Origin: Glycocaulis sp050485565
Lineage (GTDB): Bacteria; Pseudomonadota; Alphaproteobacteria; Caulobacterales; Maricaulaceae
Length of the DNA: 64,000 nt
Direction of reading: 5' to 3'
NCBI RefSeq assembly: GCF_050485565.1
Contig: NZ_JBJHBQ010000005.1
Span: forward strand, 62,001 to 126,000
Positions 25,174 to 32,913 of this stretch are shown piece by piece. The stretch's first letter is position 1. Each line of letters starts with the position of its first letter. Both the position numbers and the translations under genes were made by a program. The notes under the pieces are model-generated. The model did no database searches. It worked only from the letters and a program-made list of their open reading frames with translations, and was not told where the DNA came from.

Positions 25174-26586
25174 ATGGACAGACACACAAAATCATCCAGC
25201 ACGCTGGACGCGGTTCTGGCCCGTCAGGAGGCGGGGTTTGAGGCGGCGCTGGGGCGCTATGACCAGCTCCTTCGCATCAAGTCCATCTCCACCGATCCGG
25301 CCTACAAGGCAGAGTGCCTCAAGGCCGCGCAGAGCCTCGCCGATGAACTGAGCACCCTCGGCTTTGACGCCCGCGTCGCGCCGGCGATTGGCCATCCCTT
25401 TGTCGTGGCCCACCATGAGGGGGCCACAGCCGACGCGCCCCACGTGCTGTTCTACGGCCATTACGATGTGCAGCCGGTTGATCCCTTGAACCTCTGGGAG
25501 GCCGACCCGTTCGAGCCGGAGATCAAGACCAGAGCCGATGGCAGCCAGTACATCCGCGCGCGCGGCGCAGCCGATGACAAGGGCCAGCTGCGCACCTTCA
25601 TAGAGGCCTGCCGCGCCTGGAAGGAAGAGACGGGCACCCTGCCCTGCAAGGTGACGATCTTCTTTGAGGGCGAGGAGGAAAGCGGCTCCCCGAGCCTTGA
25701 GGCCTGGCTGACCGAGCACGGACAGGAGATCAGGGCCGATTTCGCGCTCGTCTGCGACACCAATATGTGGGACCGCAAGACGCCCGCCATCACGGCGAGC
25801 CTTCGCGGCATGACGGCAGGCGAAGTGACCCTGAAAGCGGCGAGCCGCGATTTGCATTCCGGGCTCTATGGCGGCGCGGCGCGTAACCCGATCACTCTGC
25901 TCACCCAGATTCTTGGGGGCCTCCATGACGAGACGGGCCGGGTGACGCTTTCCGGCTTCTATGACGGCGTGGAAGACGTGCCTGCGAGCGTGCTGGCACA
26001 ATGGAAAGACCTGAATTTCTCTGAGGAGCGCTTCCTTGGCGATATCGGCCTCTCCGTACCTGCAGGCGAACAGGGCCGCATGGTGCTGGAGCAGATCTGG
26101 ACGCGGCCTACGGCTGAAATCAACGGCATTATTGGCGGCTATACCGGCGAGGGCTTCAAGACCGTGATCCCGGCGCAGGCCAGCGCGAAAATCTCCTTCC
26201 GCCTGGTGCCGGGGCAGGACCCGGACAAGGTCTGGAAGGCGTTTGAAGCCCATGTGACCAGCCGCCTGCCCGCAGACTGCGAAGCCGTGTTCCTGCGCCG
26301 CGATACCGGCGCGCCAGCCCTCTCGGTGGACGTCACCAATCCGGCCCTGCAGGCATGCGTGGAGGCGCTGCGCGATGAATGGCAGACCGAGCCCGCCCTG
26401 ATGGGCTGCGGCGGCTCCATCCCCATTGTGGGCGATTTCAAGCGGCATCTGGGGATGGATACCATCCTCGCCGGCTTCGGCCTTGAGGACGACAATATCC
26501 ACAGCCCGAACGAGAAGTATGAGCTGGAAAGCTTCCGCAAGGGCATACGCTCCTGGGCGCGGATACTGGATCGTCTGGCGGGGTAG
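25174..26586 (+). CDS. M20-family metallodipeptidase (CNDP/carnosinase-like)
   Basis: 470 aa. Zinc-site motifs: GHYDVQPVD (first His and Asp), RGAADDKGQ (bridging Asp), FEGEEESGS (Glu pair), CDTN and the distal His in DNIHSPNEKY. The lid domain insertion (about 210-380) contains ASRDLHSGLYGG. The family hydrolyses dipeptides; related proteins are cytosolic non-specific dipeptidases. A start at 25174 is preceded by GGAGAG. Confidence 0.92.
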   Translation: MDRHTKSSSTLDAVLARQEAGFEAALGRYDQLLRIKSISTDPAYKAECLKAAQSLADELSTLGFDARVAPAIGHPFVVAHHEGATADAPHVLFYGHYDVQPVDPLNLWEADPFEPEIKTRADGSQYIRARGAADDKGQLRTFIEACRAWKEETGTLPCKVTIFFEGEEESGSPSLEAWLTEHGQEIRADFALVCDTNMWDRKTPAITASLRGMTAGEVTLKAASRDLHSGLYGGAARNPITLLTQILGGLHDETGRVTLSGFYDGVEDVPASVLAQWKDLNFSEERFLGDIGLSVPAGEQGRMVLEQIWTRPTAEINGIIGGYTGEGFKTVIPAQASAKISFRLVPGQDPDKVWKAFEAHVTSRLPADCEAVFLRRDTGAPALSVDVTNPALQACVEALRDEWQTEPALMGCGGSIPIVGDFKRHLGMDTILAGFGLEDDNIHSPNEKYELESFRKGIRSWARILDRLAG

Positions 26587-26597
26587 CCCCTCTTTCC

Positions 26598-26626
26598 TTG
26601 ACTCTCAGCCTCTCCGCGCGTAATGC
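26598..26626 (+). promoter_or_regulatory. Promoter upstream of the ffh leader
   Basis: TTGACT (26598-26603), 17-base spacer, TAATGC (26621-26626). A transcript would start near 26633 and first pass through the structured region at 26638-26764. Confidence 0.55.
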
Positions 26627-26637
26627 CACGCGCTCAT

Positions 26638-26764
26638 AAGCAAGCGCACTAACCGCTTGCCTTGCCAGCACACGGAGCCGCATCCCGCATCGACGGGGCG
26701 GAACAACTCCCGGAGGCTGGGAAGGTGCCCTGCCCGGCGAAGGCTCGCCCGGCGGGGTGGTTTT
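26638..26764 (+). ncRNA. Candidate structured RNA or ffh leader
   Basis: Three elements follow the promoter. Hairpin 1: GCAAGCG/CGCTTGC (26640-26660). Extended stem: CCTTGCCAGC (26660-26669) with GCTGGGAAGG (26716-26725), 9 of 10 pairs, enclosing GGAG/CTCC and CCGC..CCCG with CGGG..GCGG around a CATCGA loop (26678-26701). The last base of hairpin 1 is shared with the first of the extended stem, so both can nearly coexist. Hairpin 3 (26728-26756) ends in GTGGTTTT, like a weak terminator. It lacks the GGAAG core of SRP RNA. It could be an independent small RNA or a regulated leader of ffh. Confidence 0.35.
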
Positions 26765-26803
26765 GCGTTTGCGCGGTATGCAGACCAAGGGTTTAGGCAG
26801 CAC

Positions 26804-28321
26804 ATGTTCGACGCGCTGAGCGAAAGACTGTCAGGCGTATTCGACCGGATCACCGGCCGGGGCGCGCTGTCTGAAAAGGACGTGGACGCGGCACTGCGCG
26901 AAATCCGCGTGGCCCTGCTGGAAGCCGATGTCGCCCTGCCTGCGGTGAAGGATTTCGTCTCCAAGGTGCGCGAGAAGGCGGTTGGCGAAGCTGTCATCCG
27001 CTCGGTCGCTCCGGGCCAGCAGGTCATCAAGATCGTCCATGACGGGCTTGTGGAGTTGCTCGGCGGTGAGGGCGAGCCTGAACGCCTGCAGCTCGAAGGC
27101 GAGCCGCCGGTTGCCATCCTGATGGCGGGCCTGCAGGGTTCCGGTAAAACCACCACCACCGCCAAGATCGCCAAGCGCATTGCCGAGCGCGAGAAGAAAA
27201 AGGTGCTCGTCGCCTCTCTGGACACGCGCCGCCCGGCTGCCATGGAGCAGCTGGCCCAGATGGCCGAAAAGGCCGGTGTGCCGAGCCTGCCCATCGTCGC
27301 GGGCCAGACAGCCGTCGAGATTGCGCGCCGGGCCATGAGCGCGGCCCGCCTGCAGGGCTTTGACGTCGTCATCCTCGATACCGCAGGGCGCACCACGCTG
27401 GACGAGGAAATGATGGGCGAGGCGGCGAAAATCGCCTCCGAAACCCGGCCGCGCGAGATCCTGCTGGTCGCCGATGCGCTGACCGGTCAGGACGCGGTGG
27501 AGACCGCGCGGCGCTTCAATGAGCGGCTGAAACTGACCGGTCTTGTCCTCACCCGCATGGATGGTGACGGGCGCGGCGGCGCGGCCCTCTCCATGCGCTG
27601 GGTCACCGGCCTGCCGATCAAATTCCTCGGCACGTCAGAAAAGATCGATGGCCTTGATGCGTTTGACGCCAAGCGGCTTGCGGGCCGTATCCTCGGGCGC
27701 GGCGACATCGTCTCGCTGGTGGAAAAGGCCGCAGCCGAGATTGACCATGACAAGGCCGAAGCCCTCGCCAAAAAGATGGCCAAGGGCAAGTTCGACCTCA
27801 ATGATCTGCGTGACCAATTGGTCCAGCTGCAGAAAATGGGCGGGCTTGGCGGCATTATGGGTCTCCTGCCCGGCATGAACAAGCAGATGAAGGCGCAGGC
27901 CGCCGCCAGCGGGTTTGATGACAAGGCGCTCAAACGCCAGGAAGCCATCATCCTCTCCATGACGCCGCAGGAACGCGCCAAGCCGGACCTGCTCAAAGCC
28001 AGCCGGAAAAAGCGCATTGCTGCGGGCGCTGGCGTCGGCGTGCCGGAGGTGAACCGGCTTTTGAAAATGCATATCCAGATGGCCGACATGATGAAGCGCG
28101 CCGGCAAGGGCAAGGGCCTTCCCGGCATGCCGGGCGGGCGCATGCCCCCCGGAATGGGTGCTGGCATGGGCGGTCTGGGCGGCGGCGGTCTCGGACCGGC
28201 TGCCGATGACCTCCTGAAAGGAAAATCCCCTGCGGGATTAAGTGGTTTGCCGGGCCTGCCGGGCACTGGCGCACCTTTGGGGCCTGATGGCCTGCCGCCC
28301 GGCTTCCCGAAGAAGAAATAA
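26804..28321 (+). CDS. ffh: Signal recognition particle protein (SRP54 homologue)
   Basis: 505 aa from the ATG at 26804 (MFDALSERLSGVF); upstream in-frame residues are leader sequence. N domain 1-85, G domain with P-loop GLQGSGKTTT and the DTAGR, TRMDGD motifs, and a Met-rich M domain from about residue 325 that binds 4.5S RNA and signal sequences. The C-terminal tail after residue 430 is Gly/Met/Pro-rich (GKGLPGMPGG, GMGAGMGGLG). It heads the ffh-rpsP-rimM-trmD-rplS region. Confidence 0.97.
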   Translation: MFDALSERLSGVFDRITGRGALSEKDVDAALREIRVALLEADVALPAVKDFVSKVREKAVGEAVIRSVAPGQQVIKIVHDGLVELLGGEGEPERLQLEGEPPVAILMAGLQGSGKTTTTAKIAKRIAEREKKKVLVASLDTRRPAAMEQLAQMAEKAGVPSLPIVAGQTAVEIARRAMSAARLQGFDVVILDTAGRTTLDEEMMGEAAKIASETRPREILLVADALTGQDAVETARRFNERLKLTGLVLTRMDGDGRGGAALSMRWVTGLPIKFLGTSEKIDGLDAFDAKRLAGRILGRGDIVSLVEKAAAEIDHDKAEALAKKMAKGKFDLNDLRDQLVQLQKMGGLGGIMGLLPGMNKQMKAQAAASGFDDKALKRQEAIILSMTPQERAKPDLLKASRKKRIAAGAGVGVPEVNRLLKMHIQMADMMKRAGKGKGLPGMPGGRMPPGMGAGMGGLGGGGLGPAADDLLKGKSPAGLSGLPGLPGTGAPLGPDGLPPGFPKKK

Positions 28322-28349
28322 TCGTTTCAACACCAAAAGGACTACGAAC

Positions 28350-28835
28350 ATGGCCGTGAAAATCCGTCTCGCCCGCGCGGGTGCCAAGAAACGCCCCTAC
28401 TATCGCATCGTCGTGGCTGACAGCCGCGATCCGCGCGATGGCCGCTTCATCGAGCGTATCGGCTCCTACAACCCGATGCTGCCCAAAGACCACGCCGAGC
28501 GCGTGACCTTCGACGCCGAGAAAGCCGCCGCCTGGATCAAGAAAGGCGCCAAGCCGACCGACCGCGTCGCGCGCTTCCTCGCCGCTGAAGGCCTCTATGA
28601 GTGGAAAGCGGGCAATAACCCGAAGAAGGCCGAGCCGGGCCAGGCCGCCAAGGAGCGTGCCGCCGAGCGCGCCGAGAAGGAAGAAGCCCGCAAGGCCGCT
28701 GAAGCCGAAGCCAAGGCCGCTCCGGCTGCTGAAGAGGCTCCTGCCGAAGAGCCGGCCGCTGAAGAAGCTGCCGCCGAGGCCCCGGCCGAAGAGGCCGCTG
28801 CCGAGGAAGCCCCGGCTGAAGAAGAAAAGGCTTAA
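28350..28835 (+). CDS. rpsP: 30S ribosomal protein bS16 with long Ala/Glu tail
   Basis: 161 aa from the ATG at 28350. The S16 fold takes residues 1-85 (MAVKIRLARAGAKKRPYYRI, the strongly conserved start). It is followed by a low-complexity Lys/Ala/Glu extension of about 70 residues that becomes almost pure Ala, Glu and Pro. E. coli S16 has only 82 residues; alphaproteobacterial ones are often longer, but this tail is large. It follows ffh after 28 bp. Confidence 0.97.
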   Translation: MAVKIRLARAGAKKRPYYRIVVADSRDPRDGRFIERIGSYNPMLPKDHAERVTFDAEKAAAWIKKGAKPTDRVARFLAAEGLYEWKAGNNPKKAEPGQAAKERAAERAEKEEARKAAEAEAKAAPAAEEAPAEEPAAEEAAAEAPAEEAAAEEAPAEEEKA

Positions 28836-28848
28836 TCAGCCTCAACGT

Positions 28849-28955
28849 CGTCATTCCCGCGCAGGCGGGAATCCAGCAGCTGCTGGCATCTGCCGGCACA
28901 AGCAGATCGACTGGATTCCGGACAGCCCTTCATCCGAAGGGCTTCCGGAATGACG
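28849..28955. repeat. Pair of intergenic repeats (family B) between rpsP and rimM
   Basis: CGTCATTCCCGCGCAGGCGG (28849-) and, in inverted orientation, CTGGATTCCGG ... CCGGAATGACG (28911-28955). The second contains the 8-bp hairpin AGCCCTTC/GAAGGGCT. A related single copy is near 2918. As RNA they would form a large stem-loop inside the ribosomal operon. Confidence 0.8.
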
Positions 28956-28973
28956 AGATGAGATGATGATCCC

Positions 28974-29498
28974 ATGACCACCCCCCTCATCGTCATTGCC
29001 GCCATTGTGGGCGCCCATGGGGTGAGGGGCGAGGCGAAGCTGCGCGCCTTTGGCGATGCGGCCAATGTCGCCTCTTACGGCCCGTTCCTCGACAAGGACG
29101 GCAAGGCGATCCTCACGCCGAAATCGGCCCGCTCATCGGGTGGTGAAGCGGTGATCGTCTCGTTTAAAGAGCCCATCACCCGCGAGCAGATCATGGCGAT
29201 GAAGGGCACGCTCCTTCATGTGCCCCGCTCCGCCCTGCCAGAACCGGACGAGGACGAGTTCTACTATACCGACCTGATCGGCCTCTCGGCCGAGCATCTG
29301 GACGGCTCTCCCGCTGGCCAGGTGAAGGCCGTGCATGATTTCGGTGCCGGCGAGATACTCGAGCTCACCACCCTCGAAGGCGCGCTCTTCATCCCCTTCA
29401 CCCGCGAGGCGGTGCCGGTGGTGGAACTCGCCAATTCCCGCCTCGTCATCAACCCGCCCGAGACAATCGATGCGGGCGATGAGGGGGTGGAGAACTAG
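28974..29498 (+). CDS. rimM: Ribosome maturation factor RimM
   Basis: 174 aa: an N-terminal RimM domain (IVAAIVGAHGVRGEAKLRAF, about 5-90) and a C-terminal PRC-barrel (YYTDLIGLSAEHLDGSPAGQV..., about 96-170). It helps 30S head assembly with uS19. It lies between rpsP and trmD as usual, but three unrelated genes separate it from trmD here. Confidence 0.96.
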   Translation: MTTPLIVIAAIVGAHGVRGEAKLRAFGDAANVASYGPFLDKDGKAILTPKSARSSGGEAVIVSFKEPITREQIMAMKGTLLHVPRSALPEPDEDEFYYTDLIGLSAEHLDGSPAGQVKAVHDFGAGEILELTTLEGALFIPFTREAVPVVELANSRLVINPPETIDAGDEGVEN

Positions 29499-29576
29499 CA
29501 GCACGCCCGCTTTGCGCTTGCGCCTCTGACTTTTGCCCGCTTAACCTTCCCCCGCAAGTTGCAAGGGGGCTGCGCA

Positions 29577-30218
29577 ATGATCCTGATACTGGCAAGTGCC
29601 TTGGCGCTGATATCCGAATCGGTGGTGTGCGACCTCACCCCGCAAGGCCATGACATCCCGCAACACGGACCCACCGGCTTCACTGTGGCCTGCCCGGCAG
29701 ATCACGAAGATGCGGCCGCCATCCAGTCTGCCGCCGAAGCCGCGATTGCCGCGATGGATCTGCCATTGCCACGCCTGCGCCGTCAGGGCGGAAATCCACC
29801 GCCCATGCTCCGGGCAGCCCGCCAGATGCGAATGCAGATGGAGGGCGGCTCGTGGCAGCCTGCCCCCGCGCAGGCACTGGTGCAGGCAGCGCCTGTACTG
29901 TCCGGGCGGACCACCGCGCGAGGATCGGTCAGCATGCTCTGCGCGATCGGATTTACGCCCGGTGCCAACGGGGCGGATCCGCAGCCGAATACAGCGTGTA
30001 TCAGCAACCCCGCAATAGATACGGTCGTACGCCAGCAAACCGCAGCAATGATGCAACTGGCGCCTCTCTGGCGCTTTGCGCCTGTTAACGCCTCCTACTG
30101 CGACGACAGGCGCTTCGAGATTGCCGCCACCCAGCTGGACCGGGCCACCGGCGAGCAGGAGGAAGCGCCTCCCGCTCCCGATCCGGACTTGCTGCCAAAC
30201 CTCTGCGAAGCGGGATAG
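29577..30218 (+). CDS. Secreted protein of unknown function, tandem paralogue 1
   Basis: 213 aa from the ATG at 29577, with AAGGGGG upstream (a TTG at 29559 is less likely). A short hydrophobic N-terminus (MILILASALALIS) suggests export. It shares with the next gene the blocks PTGFTV.CPADH.DAAAIQSAAEAAIA, MLCA, ADPQPN.ACIS, RFAPVN.SYC and PDLLPNLC near the C-terminus. Its even number of conserved Cys suggests disulfides. No family was recognised. It is inserted between rimM and trmD. Confidence 0.7.
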   Translation: MILILASALALISESVVCDLTPQGHDIPQHGPTGFTVACPADHEDAAAIQSAAEAAIAAMDLPLPRLRRQGGNPPPMLRAARQMRMQMEGGSWQPAPAQALVQAAPVLSGRTTARGSVSMLCAIGFTPGANGADPQPNTACISNPAIDTVVRQQTAAMMQLAPLWRFAPVNASYCDDRRFEIAATQLDRATGEQEEAPPAPDPDLLPNLCEAG

Positions 30219-30227
30219 GCGGCCACG

Positions 30228-30869
30228 ATGATCCTGATACTGGCAATCGCTCTGACCGCTTCCCAGCCTGTTACTTGCGCTCTGACGGCGCTGGGGGACG
30301 ATATCCGCGATCAGGGGCCAACTGGTTTCACCGTTGAGTGCCCGGCAGATCACGCGGATGCCGCCGCCATACAATCTGCCGCCGAAGCCGCGATTGCCAG
30401 GGTGGATTTGCCATTGCCGCATCAGCGCGTCACCAACCGGGGCAATCGGACCTATTACGAAACAGCCGATACACTACTGATGGAGCGCGGGCAGGGCGGT
30501 GCATGGAGACCGTCGCTCGGTCAGGTTCTTGTCAGAGGCGTCCCGGCCTTCCCTCCCCGCGCCGTTGAAAATGGTGCCCGTCACATGCTGTGCGCGCTCG
30601 CTCTGCGTCCTGCGGCAAACGGCGTTGACCCCGCGCCTGACGTGCAGTGCATCAGTAATCACAACAGCACCTTCGTCATCCGTCTGCTCACCGGCGCCAT
30701 GCGCGAAACTGCCGGACGCTATCGGTTCGCGCCTGTCGATGTCCGGTACTGTCTGGATGAACAGGTGTCAGCCCACGCCACGGTCATAGTAATGCCGGGA
30801 AGGCGGCTCGAGCAGCCCGCGCCGCCGCCCGATCCGTCTGTCCTTCCCAACTTGTGCGACGGCGGGTAG
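30228..30869 (+). CDS. Secreted protein of unknown function, tandem paralogue 2
   Basis: 213 aa, the same length as the preceding gene and clearly homologous along its whole length, including the first 19 bases of both reading frames (ATGATCCTGATACTGGCAA). Conserved Cys positions and the C-terminal PSVLPNLCDGG match. Central sequences have diverged, so the duplication is not recent. The 9-bp gap to paralogue 1 and 7-bp gap to the next gene suggest one transcript. Confidence 0.7.
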   Translation: MILILAIALTASQPVTCALTALGDDIRDQGPTGFTVECPADHADAAAIQSAAEAAIARVDLPLPHQRVTNRGNRTYYETADTLLMERGQGGAWRPSLGQVLVRGVPAFPPRAVENGARHMLCALALRPAANGVDPAPDVQCISNHNSTFVIRLLTGAMRETAGRYRFAPVDVRYCLDEQVSAHATVIVMPGRRLEQPAPPPDPSVLPNLCDGG

Positions 30870-30876
30870 CTGCGCC

Positions 30877-31629
30877 ATGTGGGCAGCACTCCTGACCGGG
30901 CTACAGCTCCTCGCGGTCGATCCGGGCGATGAGCTGGCGTGTAGCGTGATCGACGCCGTCATCGCGCACCATCTGCGAGGCAGCTCGCAGACCGCAGAGC
31001 AGGTGTGTTTCGGCGACGAGTTTGATGAGCCTTCCGACGAGTGCGTCGAGCTTGCGGTGGTGCGCCGCGTCGAGTTACAGGCAGCGCCTTTCGATCCCTG
31101 GAACAATCCGCATTCGCCAGACACCGTGCTGGACTCGGCAGACCTGCCCGTCATCCTTGCTGAGCGCGAGAGGCGGGTGACCGAAGCGGCGGCGGACCCG
31201 GAGCTTGCGGCAAGCCGGGCCGGGGCGTTTCTGGACCGCTACCGGCCTAATATTGAGCAGCCCGCAGGGCCGCTGGCTGAGGGCCTAGCCGAGACGTTTG
31301 CCGAAAGCGCAGCGGACATGCGCCCTATAAGCTGCGAGCTCGATGGCGTGGCGATTGTCGACGCGTTCTCCGAACCGGCTTCACTGCCGCCGGGAACTGC
31401 CAGTTATCAGTATACCTTCGCCGTATCCCGGCCGGCGATTTCCCGTGATGGACAACACGCGCTGATACTGGCGTCCCGCCATACAAGGTATGCCGCACGG
31501 CTGCGTGACGGCCGGATACTGCCAGCAGGTATGGCCGCCCATTGGGGTGGTTGGACGTGGGTAACGCTTGAACGCGCCGGTGATGGCTGGAACGTGGTGT
31601 TCGAGACAGGCATCCACTCCTACAACTAG
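30877..31629 (+). CDS. Protein of unknown function in the rimM-trmD gap
   Basis: 250 aa. A weak N-terminal hydrophobic stretch (MWAALLTGLQLLAV) may be a signal. The acidic middle (ERERRVTEAAADPELAASRAGAFLDRY) is helical, and the C-terminal third (YQYTFAVSRPAISRDGQHALILASR ... GDGWNVVFE) has the beta-rich look of a small secreted sensor or NTF2-like domain. It does not resemble the two preceding paralogues. Function unknown. Confidence 0.6.
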   Translation: MWAALLTGLQLLAVDPGDELACSVIDAVIAHHLRGSSQTAEQVCFGDEFDEPSDECVELAVVRRVELQAAPFDPWNNPHSPDTVLDSADLPVILAERERRVTEAAADPELAASRAGAFLDRYRPNIEQPAGPLAEGLAETFAESAADMRPISCELDGVAIVDAFSEPASLPPGTASYQYTFAVSRPAISRDGQHALILASRHTRYAARLRDGRILPAGMAAHWGGWTWVTLERAGDGWNVVFETGIHSYN

Positions 31630-31672
31630 CCCCCTTGCCCCATCGCGCCTGCTGGCGCATACACCCCCTCCC

Positions 31673-32377
31673 ATGACCTTCACCGCCACCGTTCTCACCC
31701 TCTATCCGGAAGCCTTTCCTGGCGCGCTGGGCGTGTCGCTGATCGGCACTGCGCTCAAAGAGGGCAAATGGGCGCTAGAGACGGTGGACATCCGCGCATT
31801 TTCCCGTCATAAGCACGCCTCCGTTGATGACACCCCCGCTGGCGGCGGCCCTGGCATGGTGCTGCGCCCGGATGTGATTGCGGAGGCGGTGGACAGTGTG
31901 GAGCGTAAGGCGCGCCCGCTGATCTGCCTCACACCGCGCGGCAAACCGCTCTCTCAGACCATGGTCCGGGAGTGGGCGGAAGGGCCGGGCGTGATTTTGG
32001 TATGCGGGCGCTTTGAAGGCTTCGACCAGAGGGTCATCGAGGCGCGCGGCATGGAAGAGGTAAGCGTCGGCGATGCCGTCCTTGCCGGTGGAGAGATACC
32101 CGCGCAATACCTCATCGAGGCGTGCGTGCGGCTGATCCCCGGCGTGCTGGGCAAGATGGCCTCGACCGAAGACGAGAGTTTCGAGGGTGATCTCCTCGAA
32201 TATCCCCAATACACCCGCCCGCGGGTGTGGGAGGGGCAGGAGATCCCCGAAGTGCTGCTGGGCGGCGACCATGGAAAGGTCGCTCACTGGCGGCGCGAGC
32301 AGGCAGAACAGGCAACGAAGGACCGCCGGCCGGATCTCTGGGAGAGATATCAGCGGCGGGATGGAGAGACGAGATGA
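31673..32377 (+). CDS. trmD: tRNA (guanine37-N1)-methyltransferase
   Basis: 234 aa from the ATG at 31673. SPOUT knot motifs: LTPRGKPLSQ, CGRFEGFDQRVIE and SVGDAVLAGGE, followed by the C-terminal tRNA-binding domain. It makes m1G37 in tRNAs with a G36, preventing +1 frameshifts. Its stop overlaps the rplS start (ATGA). Confidence 0.97.
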   Translation: MTFTATVLTLYPEAFPGALGVSLIGTALKEGKWALETVDIRAFSRHKHASVDDTPAGGGPGMVLRPDVIAEAVDSVERKARPLICLTPRGKPLSQTMVREWAEGPGVILVCGRFEGFDQRVIEARGMEEVSVGDAVLAGGEIPAQYLIEACVRLIPGVLGKMASTEDESFEGDLLEYPQYTRPRVWEGQEIPEVLLGGDHGKVAHWRREQAEQATKDRRPDLWERYQRRDGETR

Positions 32378-32757
32378 ACCTCATTCAGAAGCTCGAGCAG
32401 GAAGAAGCCGCGCGCGTTCTTGGCGAGAAAGTGCTCCCGGAATTTTCCGCCGGTGACACGCTGATCGTCGGCGTGCGCATCCGCGAAGGCGAGCGCGAGC
32501 GCGTCCAGCGCTTTGAAGGCGTCTGCATCGCGCGCTCAGGCGGCGGGCTCAATGAGAGCTTCACCGTACGCAAGATCTCGTTTGGCGAAGGTGTCGAGCG
32601 CGTATTCCCGCTCTACTCCCCGCTGGTGGAAAGTATCGAAGTGAAGCGCAAGGGCCATGTGCGCCGCGCCAAGCTCTACTATCTGCGCGACCGCCGTGGT
32701 AAGTCCGCGCGTATCGCCGAGCGCACCTCGGGCCACGGTATCGAGAGCCGCGACTAA
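32374..32757 (+). CDS. rplS: 50S ribosomal protein bL19
   Basis: 127 aa from the ATG at 32374. The family core is intact: FSAGDTLIVGVRIREGERERVQRFEGV, GVERVFPLYSP and VRRAKLYYLRDRRGK. It sits at the 30S-50S interface. It is the last gene of the operon and is followed by an intrinsic terminator. Confidence 0.97.
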   Translation: MNLIQKLEQEEAARVLGEKVLPEFSAGDTLIVGVRIREGERERVQRFEGVCIARSGGGLNESFTVRKISFGEGVERVFPLYSPLVESIEVKRKGHVRRAKLYYLRDRRGKSARIAERTSGHGIESRD

Positions 32758-32783
32758 TCGTTTCCGCATCGCCGGAATGCAAG

Positions 32784-32812
32784 AACGCCCATCGGCAACG
32801 GTGGGCGTTTTT
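32784..32812 (+). terminator. Intrinsic terminator after rplS
   Basis: AACGCCCA (32784-32791) pairs with TGGGCGTT (32802-32809), followed by a T run. Confidence 0.9.
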
Positions 32813-32913
32813 CGTGTTTGCACCCCGCGCCGCCGTCATGGATTTGTCACTGCCACTGGCGCGCCAGACCGGCTAGTCTTCCGGCCGAAGCGGATTCAGC
32901 CTTGGGGGCCCTC

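Noticed and set aside
26640..26760. 4.5S SRP RNA upstream of ffh
   Set aside because: The conserved GGAAG tetraloop and AGCAGCC strand of SRP domain IV are absent; kept only as an unassigned structured RNA.
29545..29570. Hairpin hiding the ribosome-binding site of the first tandem paralogue
   Set aside because: The stem CCCCC-GCAA/TTGC-GGGGG would need a loop too tight to form fully; only a weak version is possible.
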